This document shows, one piece after another, positions 9,340-19,116 of a stretch of 64,000 nt of DNA. A program made the position numbers and the translations under genes. The DNA comes from Deltaproteobacteria bacterium (GTDB lineage: Bacteria; Desulfobacterota; Syntrophia; Syntrophales; UBA8958). The notes under the pieces are model-generated. The model saw only the letters and a list, made by a program, of their open reading frames with translations. It was not told where the DNA came from and did no database searches. Within the stretch, counting starts at the first letter, position 1. Every line of letters starts with the position of its first letter. The DNA is taken from the NCBI GenBank assembly GCA_029553375.1, contig JAKPCH010000039.1, forward strand, positions 1 through 64,000, given 5' to 3'.

Positions 9340-10563
9340 CTACCGTCCCGGACCGCCTTGCTCCCAGGCCGCGACGGGACGGTCCATGCGGAAGTGTTGC
9401 AACACCCCGATAAAGGCGGGGTTTCGCAAGGGATCTTCCCGCATGTGGAAGAGATGGCCGGGACAGGAGCAGTCCGAGGAACCGAAACGGGCCACGCACC
9501 CGTCGGCGATGGCCCCCACGGCGGCGGCGAGGTCGCATTCCACGTCGTCCGCCGTCCGGACGGGTATGGCCGCGCACGACAACGAGGCCTCCCGCAGGTA
9601 GTCGATGTGCCAGTGCCGACTCTTTCCCCCCTTCCTCAGGTGCCGGGACAGACGGGCCGACAGGTCCTTGGCCGCCGCGCCGACGTAGAGGTACCAGCCC
9701 GCGGGAAAGGCCCTTTCCCCCAGGGAACCCACCCTCAGACGCAGCGCCTGGGGGAGTTTCAGGACCAGGACATAGGCGCCCCGGTCTCGGCCCTCCCCCT
9801 CCAGGACGTCCCAGGGGATCGCCGCCTCCCGGACAACCCCCTCCAGACGGAGATCCTCCGTCCAGGAGAGGCAGAGGGCCCGGTAGAAGACCTTTTCCCG
9901 ATATTCGGCAAAGGCCCGGGCGAAGGCGAAATCGGTGTGGTAATCGGGGAGGAAGAGAGAGGGGCGCGGGGAGTGGACGAGGAAGAGGACACCGCACCTG
10001 AGGCCCGTCGCAGCCGCCCCGGCCAGGACCTCGAGGTGGCGCCGCCCCCGTTCCGTCACGGCGTCGGGGAACATGGCGAGACGGCGGCCGAAGAGGGTGC
10101 ACGATTTCACCTCCAGGAGGATCTCCCCCCGTCCATCCCGGAGGAGGAAATCGAAGCGTCTCCCCCCGAGGGCCACCTCCCTCTTCAGCACCCGCGCCCC
10201 TTCCAGGCCCGGGACGAGGCGCCGATGGAGGAGAAAATAGGCGGCGTCGTTGGTCTTCTGGGTGTGGAGGGGGACCGTGACCCCCTCCCGGACGACGGCC
10301 ACGGCCGCATAGGGCAGCTTCCGACCCGGCGCGTCCCCCCCCGGGGCGAGGAGGACCCGCCGTCCCGGGAGGAGGAGCTCCCAAAGGCGGCCGGGGTTGG
10401 GGAGATGGGCCAAGACATACCGGCCGTCCACCTCCACCTCGACGACGAAACGATTGGGCCTTCTTGCAAAGAGACCGGCCGAGACCACGTCGACGAGGGG
10501 CGACGCGGCGAGGTCCCACGGCCTCTGTGCGGCGGCCTTGAGATTGCCTCTCGTCGCTCCCAT
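9340..10563 (-). CDS. sfsA: SfsA nuclease-like protein fused to DUF123 (GIY-YIG-like)
   Basis: A 407-residue two-domain protein. The first half matches SfsA: RPNRFVVEVEVDGRYVLAHL, LPNPGRLWELLLPG, FDFLL and EVKSCTL, the last being a PD-(D/E)XK-like nuclease core. The second half (from about residue 255) matches DUF123: GAYVLVLKLP, FPAGWYLYVGAA, RLSRHLRKGGKSRHWHIDYL and CxxH-type residues near the end, a family related to GIY-YIG nucleases. ATG 10563 follows a strong GGGAGAGGGGG. Both parts are usually separate proteins, so the fusion implies a shared role in nucleic-acid processing. The start was chosen because the frame upstream is shadowed by rplM on the other strand. Confidence 0.85.
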   Translation of the reverse strand: MGATRGNLKAAAQRPWDLAASPLVDVVSAGLFARRPNRFVVEVEVDGRYVLAHLPNPGRLWELLLPGRRVLLAPGGDAPGRKLPYAAVAVVREGVTVPLHTQKTNDAAYFLLHRRLVPGLEGARVLKREVALGGRRFDFLLRDGRGEILLEVKSCTLFGRRLAMFPDAVTERGRRHLEVLAGAAATGLRCGVLFLVHSPRPSLFLPDYHTDFAFARAFAEYREKVFYRALCLSWTEDLRLEGVVREAAIPWDVLEGEGRDRGAYVLVLKLPQALRLRVGSLGERAFPAGWYLYVGAAAKDLSARLSRHLRKGGKSRHWHIDYLREASLSCAAIPVRTADDVECDLAAAVGAIADGCVARFGSSDCSCPGHLFHMREDPLRNPAFIGVLQHFRMDRPVAAWEQGGPGR

Positions 10564-10734
10564 GGCTCCCCCTCTCCCATTTTTCGACGCCCCCGGCGCA
10601 CCCCGTTCTCGAATCGAGGGGGCCGCCGCCCCGCGTGACGGACCTCGGCCTTCATAACAAAAGGCATAGGCCGCCACAAGGGACAATGGCCGCCGGGCAA
10701 ACGTCTCCGCCCCAAAAAAACGGGCAGAATCCTC

Positions 10735-10763
10735 TTGACAAACAGGGGCAAATTGCGTAGGTT
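10735..10763 (+). promoter_or_regulatory. Sigma-70-like promoter for rplM-rpsI
   Basis: TTGACA (10735-10740), 17-base spacer, TAGGTT (10758-10763). The -35 is perfect and the -10 is weak. It lies 32 bases before the rplM start. Confidence 0.55.
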
Positions 10764-10795
10764 CGCTCTTCGATTTTTCGATGGCTGGTGAATCT

Positions 10796-11230
10796 ATGGA
10801 TAAGACAACGTATTGGGCCAAAAAGGGAGAGGTCCCCCGGGATTGGTACGTGGCGGACGCGTCGGGCCAGGTCCTCGGCCGCCTGGCGAGCGAGATCGCC
10901 CGGCGCCTGAGGGGAAAGCACAAGCCCGTCTACACCCCCCACACGGACACGGGGGATTTCATCATCGTCGTCAACGCCGACAAGATGATTCTCACGGGGA
11001 AAAAACTCACGGACAAGATCTATTACCATCACTCCCGTTACCCCGGCGGCCTGAAGGAGACGCCGGCGGGTAAACTGTTGAAAGAGAAACCCGAGGAGTT
11101 GCTCCGCATGGCCGTGCGCGGCATGCTGCCCAAGAACACCCTCGGTCGGGCCATGCTCAACAAACTCAAGGTCTATCGGGGGGGTGAACACCCCCACGAG
11201 GCTCAGTGCCCCAAGGTTCTTGAAATCTAA
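10796..11230 (+). CDS. rplM: 50S ribosomal protein L13
   Basis: A 144-residue ribosomal protein, normal length for L13. Clear family signatures are [35 protein letters not shown] and [18 protein letters not shown] 10796 is preceded by GGTGA six bases upstream and is a better start than the ATG at 10781. It forms the usual operon with rpsI, 27 bases downstream, and the intrinsic terminator after rpsI closes the unit. The protein is part of the large ribosomal subunit and helps nucleate its assembly. Confidence 0.97.
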   Translation: MDKTTYWAKKGEVPRDWYVADASGQVLGRLASEIARRLRGKHKPVYTPHTDTGDFIIVVNADKMILTGKKLTDKIYYHHSRYPGGLKETPAGKLLKEKPEELLRMAVRGMLPKNTLGRAMLNKLKVYRGGEHPHEAQCPKVLEI

Positions 11231-11257
11231 ACGAAACAAGGAGTCTGACAAGGGAAA

Positions 11258-11656
11258 ATGGGCGCTTTAGAAAAACGTTTCTATGCGACGGGAAAGAGGA
11301 AGACGGCCATCGCCCGCGTTTACATGAAGAAGGGGACCGGTGTCCTCAAGGTCAACAAGCGGAACTTCGACGACTATTTCACCCGGGAAAGCCTGAAGAT
11401 GCTCATCCAGCAGCCCCTCGAGCTCGTCGGCCAGAAGGGCCAGTTCGACTTCTATATCAACGTGCGCGGCGGCGGCATCTCGGGACAGGCGGGGGCCATC
11501 AAGCACGGCATCTCCAAGGCCCTCGTCGAGTACAACGACGAGTACCGGTCCGTCCTGAAGAAGGCCGGCTTCCTCACCCGGGACTCCCGGATCAAGGAGA
11601 GAAAGAAGTACGGCCAGCCGGGGGCCAGGAAGAGGTTCCAATACTCCAAACGCTGA
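11258..11656 (+). CDS. rpsI: 30S ribosomal protein S9
   Basis: A 132-residue small-subunit ribosomal protein. The family features are [40 protein letters not shown], and the very basic tail [11 protein letters not shown] whose final KR enters the P-site region. It directly follows rplM, the standard bacterial order. The gene is intact, and a strong intrinsic terminator follows the stop codon by seven bases. Confidence 0.97.
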   Translation: MGALEKRFYATGKRKTAIARVYMKKGTGVLKVNKRNFDDYFTRESLKMLIQQPLELVGQKGQFDFYINVRGGGISGQAGAIKHGISKALVEYNDEYRSVLKKAGFLTRDSRIKERKKYGQPGARKRFQYSKR

Positions 11657-11663
11657 CGACCGA

Positions 11664-11687
11664 GGGAGGCACGGCCTCCCTTTTTGT
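11664..11687 (+). terminator. Intrinsic terminator after rpsI
   Basis: GGGAGGC, loop ACG, GCCTCCC, then TTTTTG. A perfect 7-bp GC stem with five T, placed between rpsI and argC. Confidence 0.85.
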
Positions 11688-11702
11688 TTTCCGGGGATTG
11701 TC

Positions 11703-12740
11703 ATGATCAAGGCGGCCATCTACGGTGCCAGCGGATACACGGGCCAGGAGCTCTTGAGGATCCTCCTCCGTCACGGGGGGGTGGAGGTCACGGCGGCCAC
11801 CTCCCGGCGCTACGCCGGGCGTCCCGTGGCGGACCTCTACCCGGCCTTCACGGGCCAGACGGACCTCCTTTTCGAGGAGGCCTCACCGGACCAGATCGCC
11901 GCGAGGTGCGACGTGGTCTTCCTCGCCCTGCCCCACGAGGTGTCCATGGCGGTGGCGGGCGCCTTCCTGGAGCGGGGGGTGAAGGTCGTGGACCTGAGCG
12001 CCGATTTCCGCCTCCGGGACGAGACGGTCTACGAGCGGTGGTACGCCCCCCACACGGCGCGGGAATACCTGCAGGAGGCCGTCTACGGCCTCACGGAGCT
12101 TTACCGCGACGCCGTGAGGAAGGCCCGCCTCGTGGCCAATCCCGGCTGCTACCCCACGAGCGTCATCCTCGGCCTCGCGCCCCTGCTGAGGATGAAGTGG
12201 ATCGACCCCGACAGCATCATCGCCGACTCCAAATCGGGGGTCAGCGGGGCGGGCCGCGAGCCCGTCGTGAACTCCCTCTTCTGCGAGGTCGACGAGGCCT
12301 TCAAGGCCTACAAGGTCGGCCAGCACCGCCACACCCCCGAGATCGAACAGGAGCTCGGCGCCCTGGCGGGAACGAAGGTGACCGTCTCTTTCACCCCCCA
12401 CCTCCTCCCCCTCTCCCGGGGGATCCTGAGCACCATCTACGCCACCCTCCGGGAAGAGGTGACGACGGCGGACGCCCTGGCCCTCTACGAGTCCTTCTAC
12501 CGCAACGAGACCTTCATCCGCGTCTACAAGGAGGGGGCGTTCCCCAACGTCTCCTCCGTCCGGGGCTCGAACTTCTGCGACATCGGCCTGACGGTGGACG
12601 GACGGACGGGCCGGGTGATCGTCGTCAGCGTCATCGACAACCTGATCAAGGGCGCCTCGGGCCAGGCGGTGCAGAACATGAATCTCATGTGCGGCCTTCC
12701 CGAAGACGAGGGCCTGCGCATGATGCCCCTCTACCCCTGA
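11703..12740 (+). CDS. argC: N-acetyl-gamma-glutamyl-phosphate reductase
   Basis: A 345-residue cytoplasmic enzyme of arginine synthesis that reduces N-acetylglutamyl phosphate to the semialdehyde with NADPH. The N-terminal Rossmann motif is [16 protein letters not shown]. The catalytic cysteine is in [10 protein letters not shown]. The C-terminal part contains [11 protein letters not shown] and [13 protein letters not shown], both characteristic. Length is normal. It starts 15 bases after the rpsI terminator, so it probably has its own promoter activity or receives readthrough, and it is followed by cysS after 27 bases. It contains an intact G7 tract (11775-11781). Confidence 0.96.
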   Translation: MIKAAIYGASGYTGQELLRILLRHGGVEVTAATSRRYAGRPVADLYPAFTGQTDLLFEEASPDQIAARCDVVFLALPHEVSMAVAGAFLERGVKVVDLSADFRLRDETVYERWYAPHTAREYLQEAVYGLTELYRDAVRKARLVANPGCYPTSVILGLAPLLRMKWIDPDSIIADSKSGVSGAGREPVVNSLFCEVDEAFKAYKVGQHRHTPEIEQELGALAGTKVTVSFTPHLLPLSRGILSTIYATLREEVTTADALALYESFYRNETFIRVYKEGAFPNVSSVRGSNFCDIGLTVDGRTGRVIVVSVIDNLIKGASGQAVQNMNLMCGLPEDEGLRMMPLYP

Positions 12741-12767
12741 CCAGGACGGCCTGTAGCGGGAGGACCC

Positions 12768-14231
12768 ATGAGCCTTCGGATCTACAACACCCTGACGAGG
12801 AGAAAAGACGAGTTCAGACCCCTCAACCCGGGTAAGATCGGCATCTACACCTGCGGGATCACGGCCTACGATTACTGTCACGTGGGACACGCCCGCTCGG
12901 CCGTCGTCTTCGACGTCATCACGAGATTCCTGCGCTACCGGGGTTTCGAGGTCACCTACGTCAAGAACTTCACGGACATCGACGACAAGATCATCGCCAA
13001 GGCCAACGACCTGGGGGTGAACACCGCCGCGATCTCGGAGCGTTTCATCGCCGAGCACGACCGGGACATGGACGCCCTGGGCATCGTGCGCCCCACGGTC
13101 ACGCCGCGGGCCACGGAGAACATCGACGGGATGATCGCCCTCATCGAGCGGCTCCTCGAGAAGGGCCACGCCTATGTCGTGGACGGGGACGTCTACTACG
13201 CCGTCGAGTCCTTCCCCGGCTACGGGAAGCTCTCCTGCCGCAACATCGACGAGATGATGGCCGGGGCCCGCGTGGACGTGGACGAGCGGAAACGCAACCC
13301 CCTGGACTTCGCCCTCTGGAAGGCCAGCAAACCCGGCGAGCCCTGGTGGGAGAGCCCCTGGGGGAGGGGCAGGCCGGGGTGGCACATCGAGTGCTCCGTC
13401 ATGAGCCAGCGCTACCTGGGGGAGACCTTCGACATCCACGGGGGGGGCGAAGACCTCATCTTCCCCCACCACGAGAACGAGATCGCCCAGTCCGAGGGCG
13501 CCACGGGTAAACCCCTGGCCCGCTGGTGGGTCCACAACGGCTTCGTCCGCGTCAACAGCGAGAAGATGTCCAAGTCCCTCGGCAATTTCGCCACCATCAG
13601 GGAGATGCTGAAGGACTGGCACCCCGAGGTCATGAGACTCTTCATGATCTCGAGCCATTACCGCAGCCCCGTCGACTTCTCCCCCTCCTCCCTCGCCGAG
13701 GCGAGGAGCGGCATGAACCGTTTTTACGCCACCCTCAAGCTCCTCAAGGACATGAAGGGGGCCATGGGGGAGGCCGCGCCGGAGGGGAGGGACACTGAGC
13801 TGGCGGCGCGTCTCGACGAACTGCGGGGGCGTTTCGTCGAGGCCATGGAGGACGATTTCAACACCGCCCGGGCCCTGGGTTACGTCTTCGAGGCCGCGCG
13901 GACCGTAAACGCCCATCTCGGCGAGGTCCGGCCCCCCGGGGGTGGCTCCGCCCCGGCCGCGGTCCGCGCCGCCGAGGGGTTCTTCTCCGAGATAGGGGGG
14001 GTCCTGGGGCTCTTCGGCGAGGATCCCGACGAGTATTTCCGCCTGGACCGGGAACGGGAGGCGGCCAAGAGGGGCCTGGAGACGGGGGAGATCGAGAGGT
14101 TGCTCCACGAGCGTCGGGAGGCCAGGGCGGCCAAGGACTGGCAGCGGGCCGACGAGATCCGCCGCCGTCTCGCCGCCTGGGGGATCGCCATCAAGGACGC
14201 CCCCGAGGGGACGACCTGGCACTTTGCCTGA
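12768..14231 (+). CDS. cysS: Cysteinyl-tRNA synthetase
   Basis: A 487-residue class I aminoacyl-tRNA synthetase that charges tRNA-Cys. It shows the zinc-ligand cysteine in YTCGITAYD, the HIGH-type motif HVGHARS, HIECSVMS and FPHHENEIAQ for the active-site zinc, and KMSKSLGNF. The C-terminal DALR-type helical domain ends with the expected DEIRRRLAAWGI. Length is normal. An intact G8 tract at 13440-13447 lies inside the gene, a useful control for the frameshifts seen elsewhere in G tracts. Confidence 0.97.
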   Translation: MSLRIYNTLTRRKDEFRPLNPGKIGIYTCGITAYDYCHVGHARSAVVFDVITRFLRYRGFEVTYVKNFTDIDDKIIAKANDLGVNTAAISERFIAEHDRDMDALGIVRPTVTPRATENIDGMIALIERLLEKGHAYVVDGDVYYAVESFPGYGKLSCRNIDEMMAGARVDVDERKRNPLDFALWKASKPGEPWWESPWGRGRPGWHIECSVMSQRYLGETFDIHGGGEDLIFPHHENEIAQSEGATGKPLARWWVHNGFVRVNSEKMSKSLGNFATIREMLKDWHPEVMRLFMISSHYRSPVDFSPSSLAEARSGMNRFYATLKLLKDMKGAMGEAAPEGRDTELAARLDELRGRFVEAMEDDFNTARALGYVFEAARTVNAHLGEVRPPGGGSAPAAVRAAEGFFSEIGGVLGLFGEDPDEYFRLDREREAAKRGLETGEIERLLHERREARAAKDWQRADEIRRRLAAWGIAIKDAPEGTTWHFA

Positions 14232-14403
14232 GGCCGGCGATTAAATTTTATTCAGGATCCGCCCGGTGATGGGTATTTTTTATCCTCCCAAGGGGGAAAA
14301 GAAGGGTGCCGTCTTTTCCCTCTTTTCCAAAATTTCCTTACGATCCCGAATCTTTAGCACGACGGGGACACCGGCGGCCCAGATCTTGCGTTTCCCACAG
14401 GAC

Positions 14404-15723
14404 ATGAAAGGTTTCGCCCGAAAAACCTTCCGGGGATCGGCGGTCTTACTGGCGGTCCTTTTGCTCTTCGTCTCCGCGCCCCGGCCGTCGGCCGCCCAGG
14501 AAACCCTCCGGGAAGGGGAGCTGGTGGACCTCGAACGCTGCCTCAAGATCGCCCTCTCCCGGCACCCCTCCCTCCAGGCGGCGGCGCAGGCGGTCAAGGC
14601 CGGAGAGAGCCGCGTCGGCCAGGCAAAAGCCGCCTATTTTCCCCAGGTCACCTGGTCCACCTCGGCCAGCCGTACGGACCCCTACACCACCCCCGTCGGG
14701 GCCGAGGCCGCCAAGGGCGGCGATATCACCAACCAGTACCTCTCCTCCCTCAACCTCAGCCAGACCCTCTACGATTTCCAGAAGACGGCCCGCCAGGTCA
14801 GGATTCAGGACCTGGGGGTCCTCTCCGCCCGGGGGGATCTCGACATGACCCGCCTGAGCGTCACCCTCGGGGTACGCAAGGCCTACTACGACCTCCTTAA
14901 GGCCCGCCGCCAGAGGGAGGTCGCGGCGGAGACGGTGGAACAGTTCCAAAGGCACCTCGAGCAGGCCCAGGCCTTCTTCCGGGCGGGGACGAAACCGAAA
15001 ATCGACGTCACCAAGGGGGAGGTCGACCTCGGCAACGCCCGCCTGAACCTGGTCAAGGCCCAAAACGCCCTGAGTCTGGCGGTGGCCGCCCTTAACAACG
15101 CCATGGGCTACCCCGGCGCGCCCCCCTTCGTCGTCGCGGACGATCCCTCAGAGCCGGGGCCCCTGACGGCCTTCGAGGAGGCCCTGGAGAAGGCCTACAA
15201 GAACCGGCCGGACTTGAAGGCCGCCGTCGCCAAGCGCCAATCGGCCGAAGAGTCCGTGAGATTGGCGAAGACGGGATACTTCCCCAGCCTCACGGGCTCC
15301 GCCGGCGTGGGCTACGGGGGCCAGCAATTCCCCGTCGATCGGGGATGGACCGTCGGCGCCACCCTGAGTGTCCCTATCTTCAGCGGCCTGTCCACGCGCT
15401 ACCAGGTGGAGGAGGCCCTCGCCAACCTCCAGGCGGCCCGGGCCAACGAGGAGAACCTCCGGCAGGCCATCCACCTGGAGGTCCGCCAGGCCTGGCTCAA
15501 CTGGACGGAGGCGAAGGAGCGGCTCTCGACGGCCATGCTCACGGTCCGACAGGCCGAGGAGAACCGTGACCTGGCCACCGGGCGTTACGAAGCCGGCGTC
15601 GGCAGCGCCATCGAGGTCACCGACGCCATCGTGGCGTTCAACAACGCCAAGATGGATTACCTGGGCGCCCTCTACGACCTGAAGACGGCCCAGGCGACCA
15701 TGGAAAAGGCGATGGGGTTATGA
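14404..15723 (+). CDS. TolC-family outer-membrane efflux protein
   Basis: A 439-residue outer-membrane channel protein. After a signal peptide (residues 1 to about 31, ending SAAQ) it has two repeats of the OEP family: long alpha-helical hairpins (e.g. LDMTRLSVTLGVRKAYYDLL and LRQAIHLEVRQAWLNWTEAK) separated by beta strands. ATG 14404 was chosen because it places the signal peptide at the N terminus; the upstream frame looks non-coding. Its stop overlaps the start of the adaptor gene (ATGA), so it is translationally coupled to the exporter. It would form the outer-membrane exit duct of the MacAB-like system. Confidence 0.9.
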   Translation: MKGFARKTFRGSAVLLAVLLLFVSAPRPSAAQETLREGELVDLERCLKIALSRHPSLQAAAQAVKAGESRVGQAKAAYFPQVTWSTSASRTDPYTTPVGAEAAKGGDITNQYLSSLNLSQTLYDFQKTARQVRIQDLGVLSARGDLDMTRLSVTLGVRKAYYDLLKARRQREVAAETVEQFQRHLEQAQAFFRAGTKPKIDVTKGEVDLGNARLNLVKAQNALSLAVAALNNAMGYPGAPPFVVADDPSEPGPLTAFEEALEKAYKNRPDLKAAVAKRQSAEESVRLAKTGYFPSLTGSAGVGYGGQQFPVDRGWTVGATLSVPIFSGLSTRYQVEEALANLQAARANEENLRQAIHLEVRQAWLNWTEAKERLSTAMLTVRQAEENRDLATGRYEAGVGSAIEVTDAIVAFNNAKMDYLGALYDLKTAQATMEKAMGL

Positions 15724-16919
15724 AAAAAATCTCCCTGCGGAAAGGTCTTTTCATCGCCGCGGCGGTCCTGCTCGTCGTCGGCGGTCTGTTTTTGTCATAC
15801 CGTTATCTCGGCAAAAAAGAGACGCGGTACCGCACCGAGAAGGTGACGAGGGGCGACATAGCGGCCGTGGTGACCGCCACGGGCAAGGTGGACGCCGTGA
15901 CCACCGTCATCGTCGGCGCCCAGCTCTCGGGCATGATCAAGGAACTCTACGTGGACTACAACAGCGTCGTGAAGAAGGGTCAGCTCCTGGCCAGGATCGA
16001 CCCCACCATCTACGCGGCCCAGGTGGACCAGGCCAGGGCGAACCTCCTCCTGGCCAGGGCCAATCACGAGAAGGCCAAGGCCCAGCTCCAGGACGCCCGG
16101 CGCACCCTGAAGCGCAACGAGCAGCTCGTTGCGAAGAACTTCATCGCCCAGAGCGACGTCGACACGGCCCGCACCAACGTGGAGACGGCCGAGGCCCAGG
16201 TCGCCGCGGCCAAGGCCCAGGTGGGACAGGCGGAGGCGGCCCTCAGACAGGCCGAGACCAACCTCCGCTACACCCGGATCCTCTCCCCCGTGGACGGGGT
16301 CGTCATCTCGCGCAACGTCGACATCGGCCAGACCGTGGCGGCCAGTTTCCAGACCCCCACCCTCTTCAGCATCGCCCAGGACCTCACGAACATGCAGGTC
16401 ATCACCAGCGTGGACGAGGCCGACATCGGCCGCGTCCGTCCGGGACAGGCCGTGACCTTCACCGTGGACGCCTACCCGAACCAGGTCTTCAAAGGAAGGA
16501 TCCACGATATCCGCAACGCCCCCGTCACCGTCCAGAACGTCGTCACCTACGAGGTCATCGTGAGGGTGGACAACCGCCAGAACCTCCTCAAGCCGGGCAT
16601 GACGGCCAACGTCTCCATCGTCACGGACATCAGGGAAGGGGTGTTGCGGGTCCCCAACAGCGCCCTGCGCTTCCGGCCCGACGACAGGGGGTCCAAGGGC
16701 GCGGACCAACAAGCCCAGCGGGTGGAAAAGGGCCAGGGGGTCTGGGTCCTCGCCGGCGGTAAGATGAAACGCGTTTCCGTAAAAACGGGCATCAGCGACG
16801 GCAGCTTCACGGAGATCAGGGAGGGCGACCTCCGGGAGGGGGACCTGGTGATCACGGAGGCGATGGGTCGCGACAACAAGGCGACGCAGCGCCAGGCGCC
16901 GCCGCCCTTCATCCGTTGA
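15720..16919 (+). CDS. MacA/HlyD-type periplasmic adaptor
   Basis: A 399-residue membrane-fusion protein with one N-terminal transmembrane helix (about 8-27). A lipoyl-like half (VVTATGKVDAVTTVIVGAQ, VKKGQLLARID) is followed by a long coiled-coil hairpin rich in A, Q, K and E (about 100-185), then the second lipoyl half and beta-barrel (ILSPVDGVVISRNVDIGQTV). It bridges the ABC transporter and the TolC-like protein. It overlaps the upstream gene by four bases and precedes the ATPase gene by ten. Confidence 0.92.
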   Translation: MKKISLRKGLFIAAAVLLVVGGLFLSYRYLGKKETRYRTEKVTRGDIAAVVTATGKVDAVTTVIVGAQLSGMIKELYVDYNSVVKKGQLLARIDPTIYAAQVDQARANLLLARANHEKAKAQLQDARRTLKRNEQLVAKNFIAQSDVDTARTNVETAEAQVAAAKAQVGQAEAALRQAETNLRYTRILSPVDGVVISRNVDIGQTVAASFQTPTLFSIAQDLTNMQVITSVDEADIGRVRPGQAVTFTVDAYPNQVFKGRIHDIRNAPVTVQNVVTYEVIVRVDNRQNLLKPGMTANVSIVTDIREGVLRVPNSALRFRPDDRGSKGADQQAQRVEKGQGVWVLAGGKMKRVSVKTGISDGSFTEIREGDLREGDLVITEAMGRDNKATQRQAPPPFIR

Positions 16920-16929
16920 GAAAAAACCG

Positions 16930-17625
16930 ATGCTCATCGAGACCCGAGACCTGAGGAAGATCTACCAGGTGGGCGACACCGTCGTCGTCGCCCTCGACGG
17001 GGTGAACGTCGCGGTGGAGAAGGGGGAATTCCTGGGTGTCATGGGCCCCTCGGGCTCGGGGAAGTCCACCTTCATGAACGTCGTCGGGTGCCTCGACCAG
17101 CCCACCTCCGGTCAATACCTCTTCGAGGGCCGGGACGTGAGCCGCCTGGATCCCGACACCCTGGCGGAGATCCGGAACCGCAAGATCGGCTTCGTCTTCC
17201 AGGGGTTCAACCTCCTGCCCCGGGCCACGGCCCAGGAGAACGTCGCCCTCCCCCTCCTCTACAGCCGCGTCCCCGCCAAGGAGCGGGCCGAGAGGGCCAT
17301 GGCGGCCCTCAAGGCCGTCGGCCTCGAGGGGAGGGAGCACCACCGCCCCACCCAGCTCTCCGGGGGCCAGCAGCAGCGGGTGGCCATCGCCCGGGCCCTC
17401 GTCAACGACGCCGCCATCATCTTCGCCGACGAGCCGACGGGCAATCTCGACACCCGCGCCAGCAGGGAGATCATGGAGCTCTTCGTGCGGCTCAACGAGG
17501 AGAAGGGGATCACCGTCATCGTGGTGACCCATGACCCGGACACGGCTTCCTTCAGTAAAAGGATCATCCGCTTCCTCGACGGCCGCATCGTGGCGGACGA
17601 CAGGAACGGGGGGCAAGGGGCGTGA
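16930..17625 (+). CDS. MacB/LolD-type ABC transporter ATPase
   Basis: A 231-residue ATPase subunit. Walker A is GPSGSGKSTF, the signature is LSGGQQQRVAIARAL, Walker B is AIIFADEP followed by TGNLD, and the H loop is VVTHDP. The sequence belongs to the group of MacB, LolD and FtsE, which power extrusion from the inner membrane or periplasm. Here the ATPase and permease are separate proteins, unlike single-chain E. coli MacB. The stop codon overlaps the GTG start of the permease. Confidence 0.94.
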   Translation: MLIETRDLRKIYQVGDTVVVALDGVNVAVEKGEFLGVMGPSGSGKSTFMNVVGCLDQPTSGQYLFEGRDVSRLDPDTLAEIRNRKIGFVFQGFNLLPRATAQENVALPLLYSRVPAKERAERAMAALKAVGLEGREHHRPTQLSGGQQQRVAIARALVNDAAIIFADEPTGNLDTRASREIMELFVRLNEEKGITVIVVTHDPDTASFSKRIIRFLDGRIVADDRNGGQGA

Positions 17626-18851
17626 ACGGTCTCGTCTCCACCTTCCGGATCGCCGTCGAGGCCCTGTGGGTCAACAAGATGCGGTCCTTCCTCACCATGC
17701 TGGGGATCATCATCGGTGTGGGGGCCGTGATCGCCATGCTCGCCGTGGGCGAAGGGGCCAGTCGGAAGATCAGCCAGCAGATCTCCACCCTGGGGAGCAA
17801 CCTCCTCATCGTCCTGCCGGGGTCCGTGACCTCCGGGGGGATACGCATGGGCAGCGGCACCCAGATGACCCTGAACATGGCCGATGCCGAGGCCATCGAA
17901 AAGGAATGCCCGGCCGTCGAGGCCGTATCGCCGATCCTCAACGGCGTGGCCCAGGTGGTTTACGGCAACGCCAACTGGTCCACGGGGGTTTACGGCGCCG
18001 GCGTCTCCATCCTCACCATCCGCGACCTCGCCCTCACGTCGGGGCGGCCTTTCACGGAACAGGACATCCGCAGCGCCGCCAAGGTCTGCCTCATCGGCCA
18101 AACGGTGGCGGACAACCTCTTCGGGGACATGGACCCGACGGGCCAGATCGTGCGCATCAAGAAGGTCCCCTTCACCGTCATCGGTCTGTTGGAGCCCAAG
18201 GGGCAGTCCCTCATGGGCCAGGATCAGGACGACGTCGTCTATATCCCCATCACCACGGCCCAGAAGCGGATCTTCGGGACCCACTTCGCCGGCATGGTCC
18301 GTTCCATCATGGTGAAGGCGAAAAGCGCCGACGACCTCCCGGCGGCGGAGTCCCAGGTAAACGCCCTCCTCAGGCAGAGGCACCGCATCGGTCCCAAGGG
18401 GGAGGCGGATTTCTCCGTCCGGAACCTGACCCAGATGCTCCAGGTGGCGGAACAATCGACGAAGGTCATGACCCTCCTGTTGGGGGCCATCGCCTCCGTC
18501 TCCCTTTTGGTGGGCGGGATCGGGATCATGAACATCATGCTCGTGTCCGTCACGGAAAGGACGCGGGAGATCGGGATCCGCATGGCCGTGGGCGCCAAGA
18601 TCAGGGACATCCGCTTCCAGTTCCTCGTGGAGGCCTTGACCCTCTCCTTCTTCGGGGGGATGATCGGCGTCATGGCGGGTGTGACCGCCTCGTGGGTCAT
18701 CACGGCCCTGGCGGGCTGGGCGACGGTGATCACCCCCCTATCCATAGGCCTGGCGGTGGGGTTCTCGGGACTCGTGGGGATCTTCTTCGGGTATTACCCC
18801 GCCTACAAGGCCTCCCTGTTGAATCCCATCGAGGCCCTGCGCCACGAGTGA
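17622..18851 (+). CDS. MacB-type ABC permease (FtsX fold)
   Basis: A 409-residue permease. An N-terminal membrane helix (LTMLGIIIGVGAVIAMLAVG) is followed by a large periplasmic domain, then three C-terminal helices with the FtsX pattern (LLLGAIASVSLLVGGIGIMN, TERTREIGIRMAVGA). It starts at GTG 17622 in a four-base overlap with the ATPase gene. With the preceding three genes it forms a complete tripartite efflux machine driven by ATP. Substrates could be macrolides, peptides, siderophores or lipopeptides; the sequence alone cannot decide. Confidence 0.93.
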   Translation: MNGLVSTFRIAVEALWVNKMRSFLTMLGIIIGVGAVIAMLAVGEGASRKISQQISTLGSNLLIVLPGSVTSGGIRMGSGTQMTLNMADAEAIEKECPAVEAVSPILNGVAQVVYGNANWSTGVYGAGVSILTIRDLALTSGRPFTEQDIRSAAKVCLIGQTVADNLFGDMDPTGQIVRIKKVPFTVIGLLEPKGQSLMGQDQDDVVYIPITTAQKRIFGTHFAGMVRSIMVKAKSADDLPAAESQVNALLRQRHRIGPKGEADFSVRNLTQMLQVAEQSTKVMTLLLGAIASVSLLVGGIGIMNIMLVSVTERTREIGIRMAVGAKIRDIRFQFLVEALTLSFFGGMIGVMAGVTASWVITALAGWATVITPLSIGLAVGFSGLVGIFFGYYPAYKASLLNPIEALRHE

Positions 18852-18864
18852 TGGGGAGAGAAGG

Positions 18865-19023
18865 CTAAGAAGCGGCCCTCTTGATCAGGTAGAGGGCCAC
18901 GATCAGACCGACGGCGACGAAGAGCCCGAAGAGGACCCCCGCCTGTTCCAGGAAGGTCAAGCCTCCGTACCAGGTGACGACCTTGTCGAGATATTCCTCC
19001 CAAAGACCCGTGATACGTTCCAT
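18865..19023 (-). CDS. 52-residue single-span membrane protein
   Basis: A very small protein: a short amphipathic N-terminal part (about 1-25, with several aromatic residues) and one hydrophobic helix (VLFGLFVAVGLIVALYLI) ending in KRAAS, so the C terminus is probably cytoplasmic. ATG 19023 follows GGGAGGTTGG at good spacing. A promoter-like TTGCCA/TATACT pair lies about 95 bases upstream. It is convergent with the exporter permease and divergent from the VanX-like gene. I do not recognise a family; a stress-response or accessory membrane peptide is possible. Confidence 0.65.
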   Translation of the reverse strand: MERITGLWEEYLDKVVTWYGGLTFLEQAGVLFGLFVAVGLIVALYLIKRAAS

Positions 19024-19116
19024 CGTCCAACCTCCCAAAGACATGATCGGCCCCCCGGGGCCGTCGCCGGGCTCGTCAGGGGAAGACCCCGCGCCCGATG
19101 CGGGTAAGTTTTCGGA

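Noticed and set aside
11883-14222. Long minus-strand open frame opposite argC and cysS
   Set aside because: It spans two well-supported essential genes on the other strand and has no protein-like motifs.
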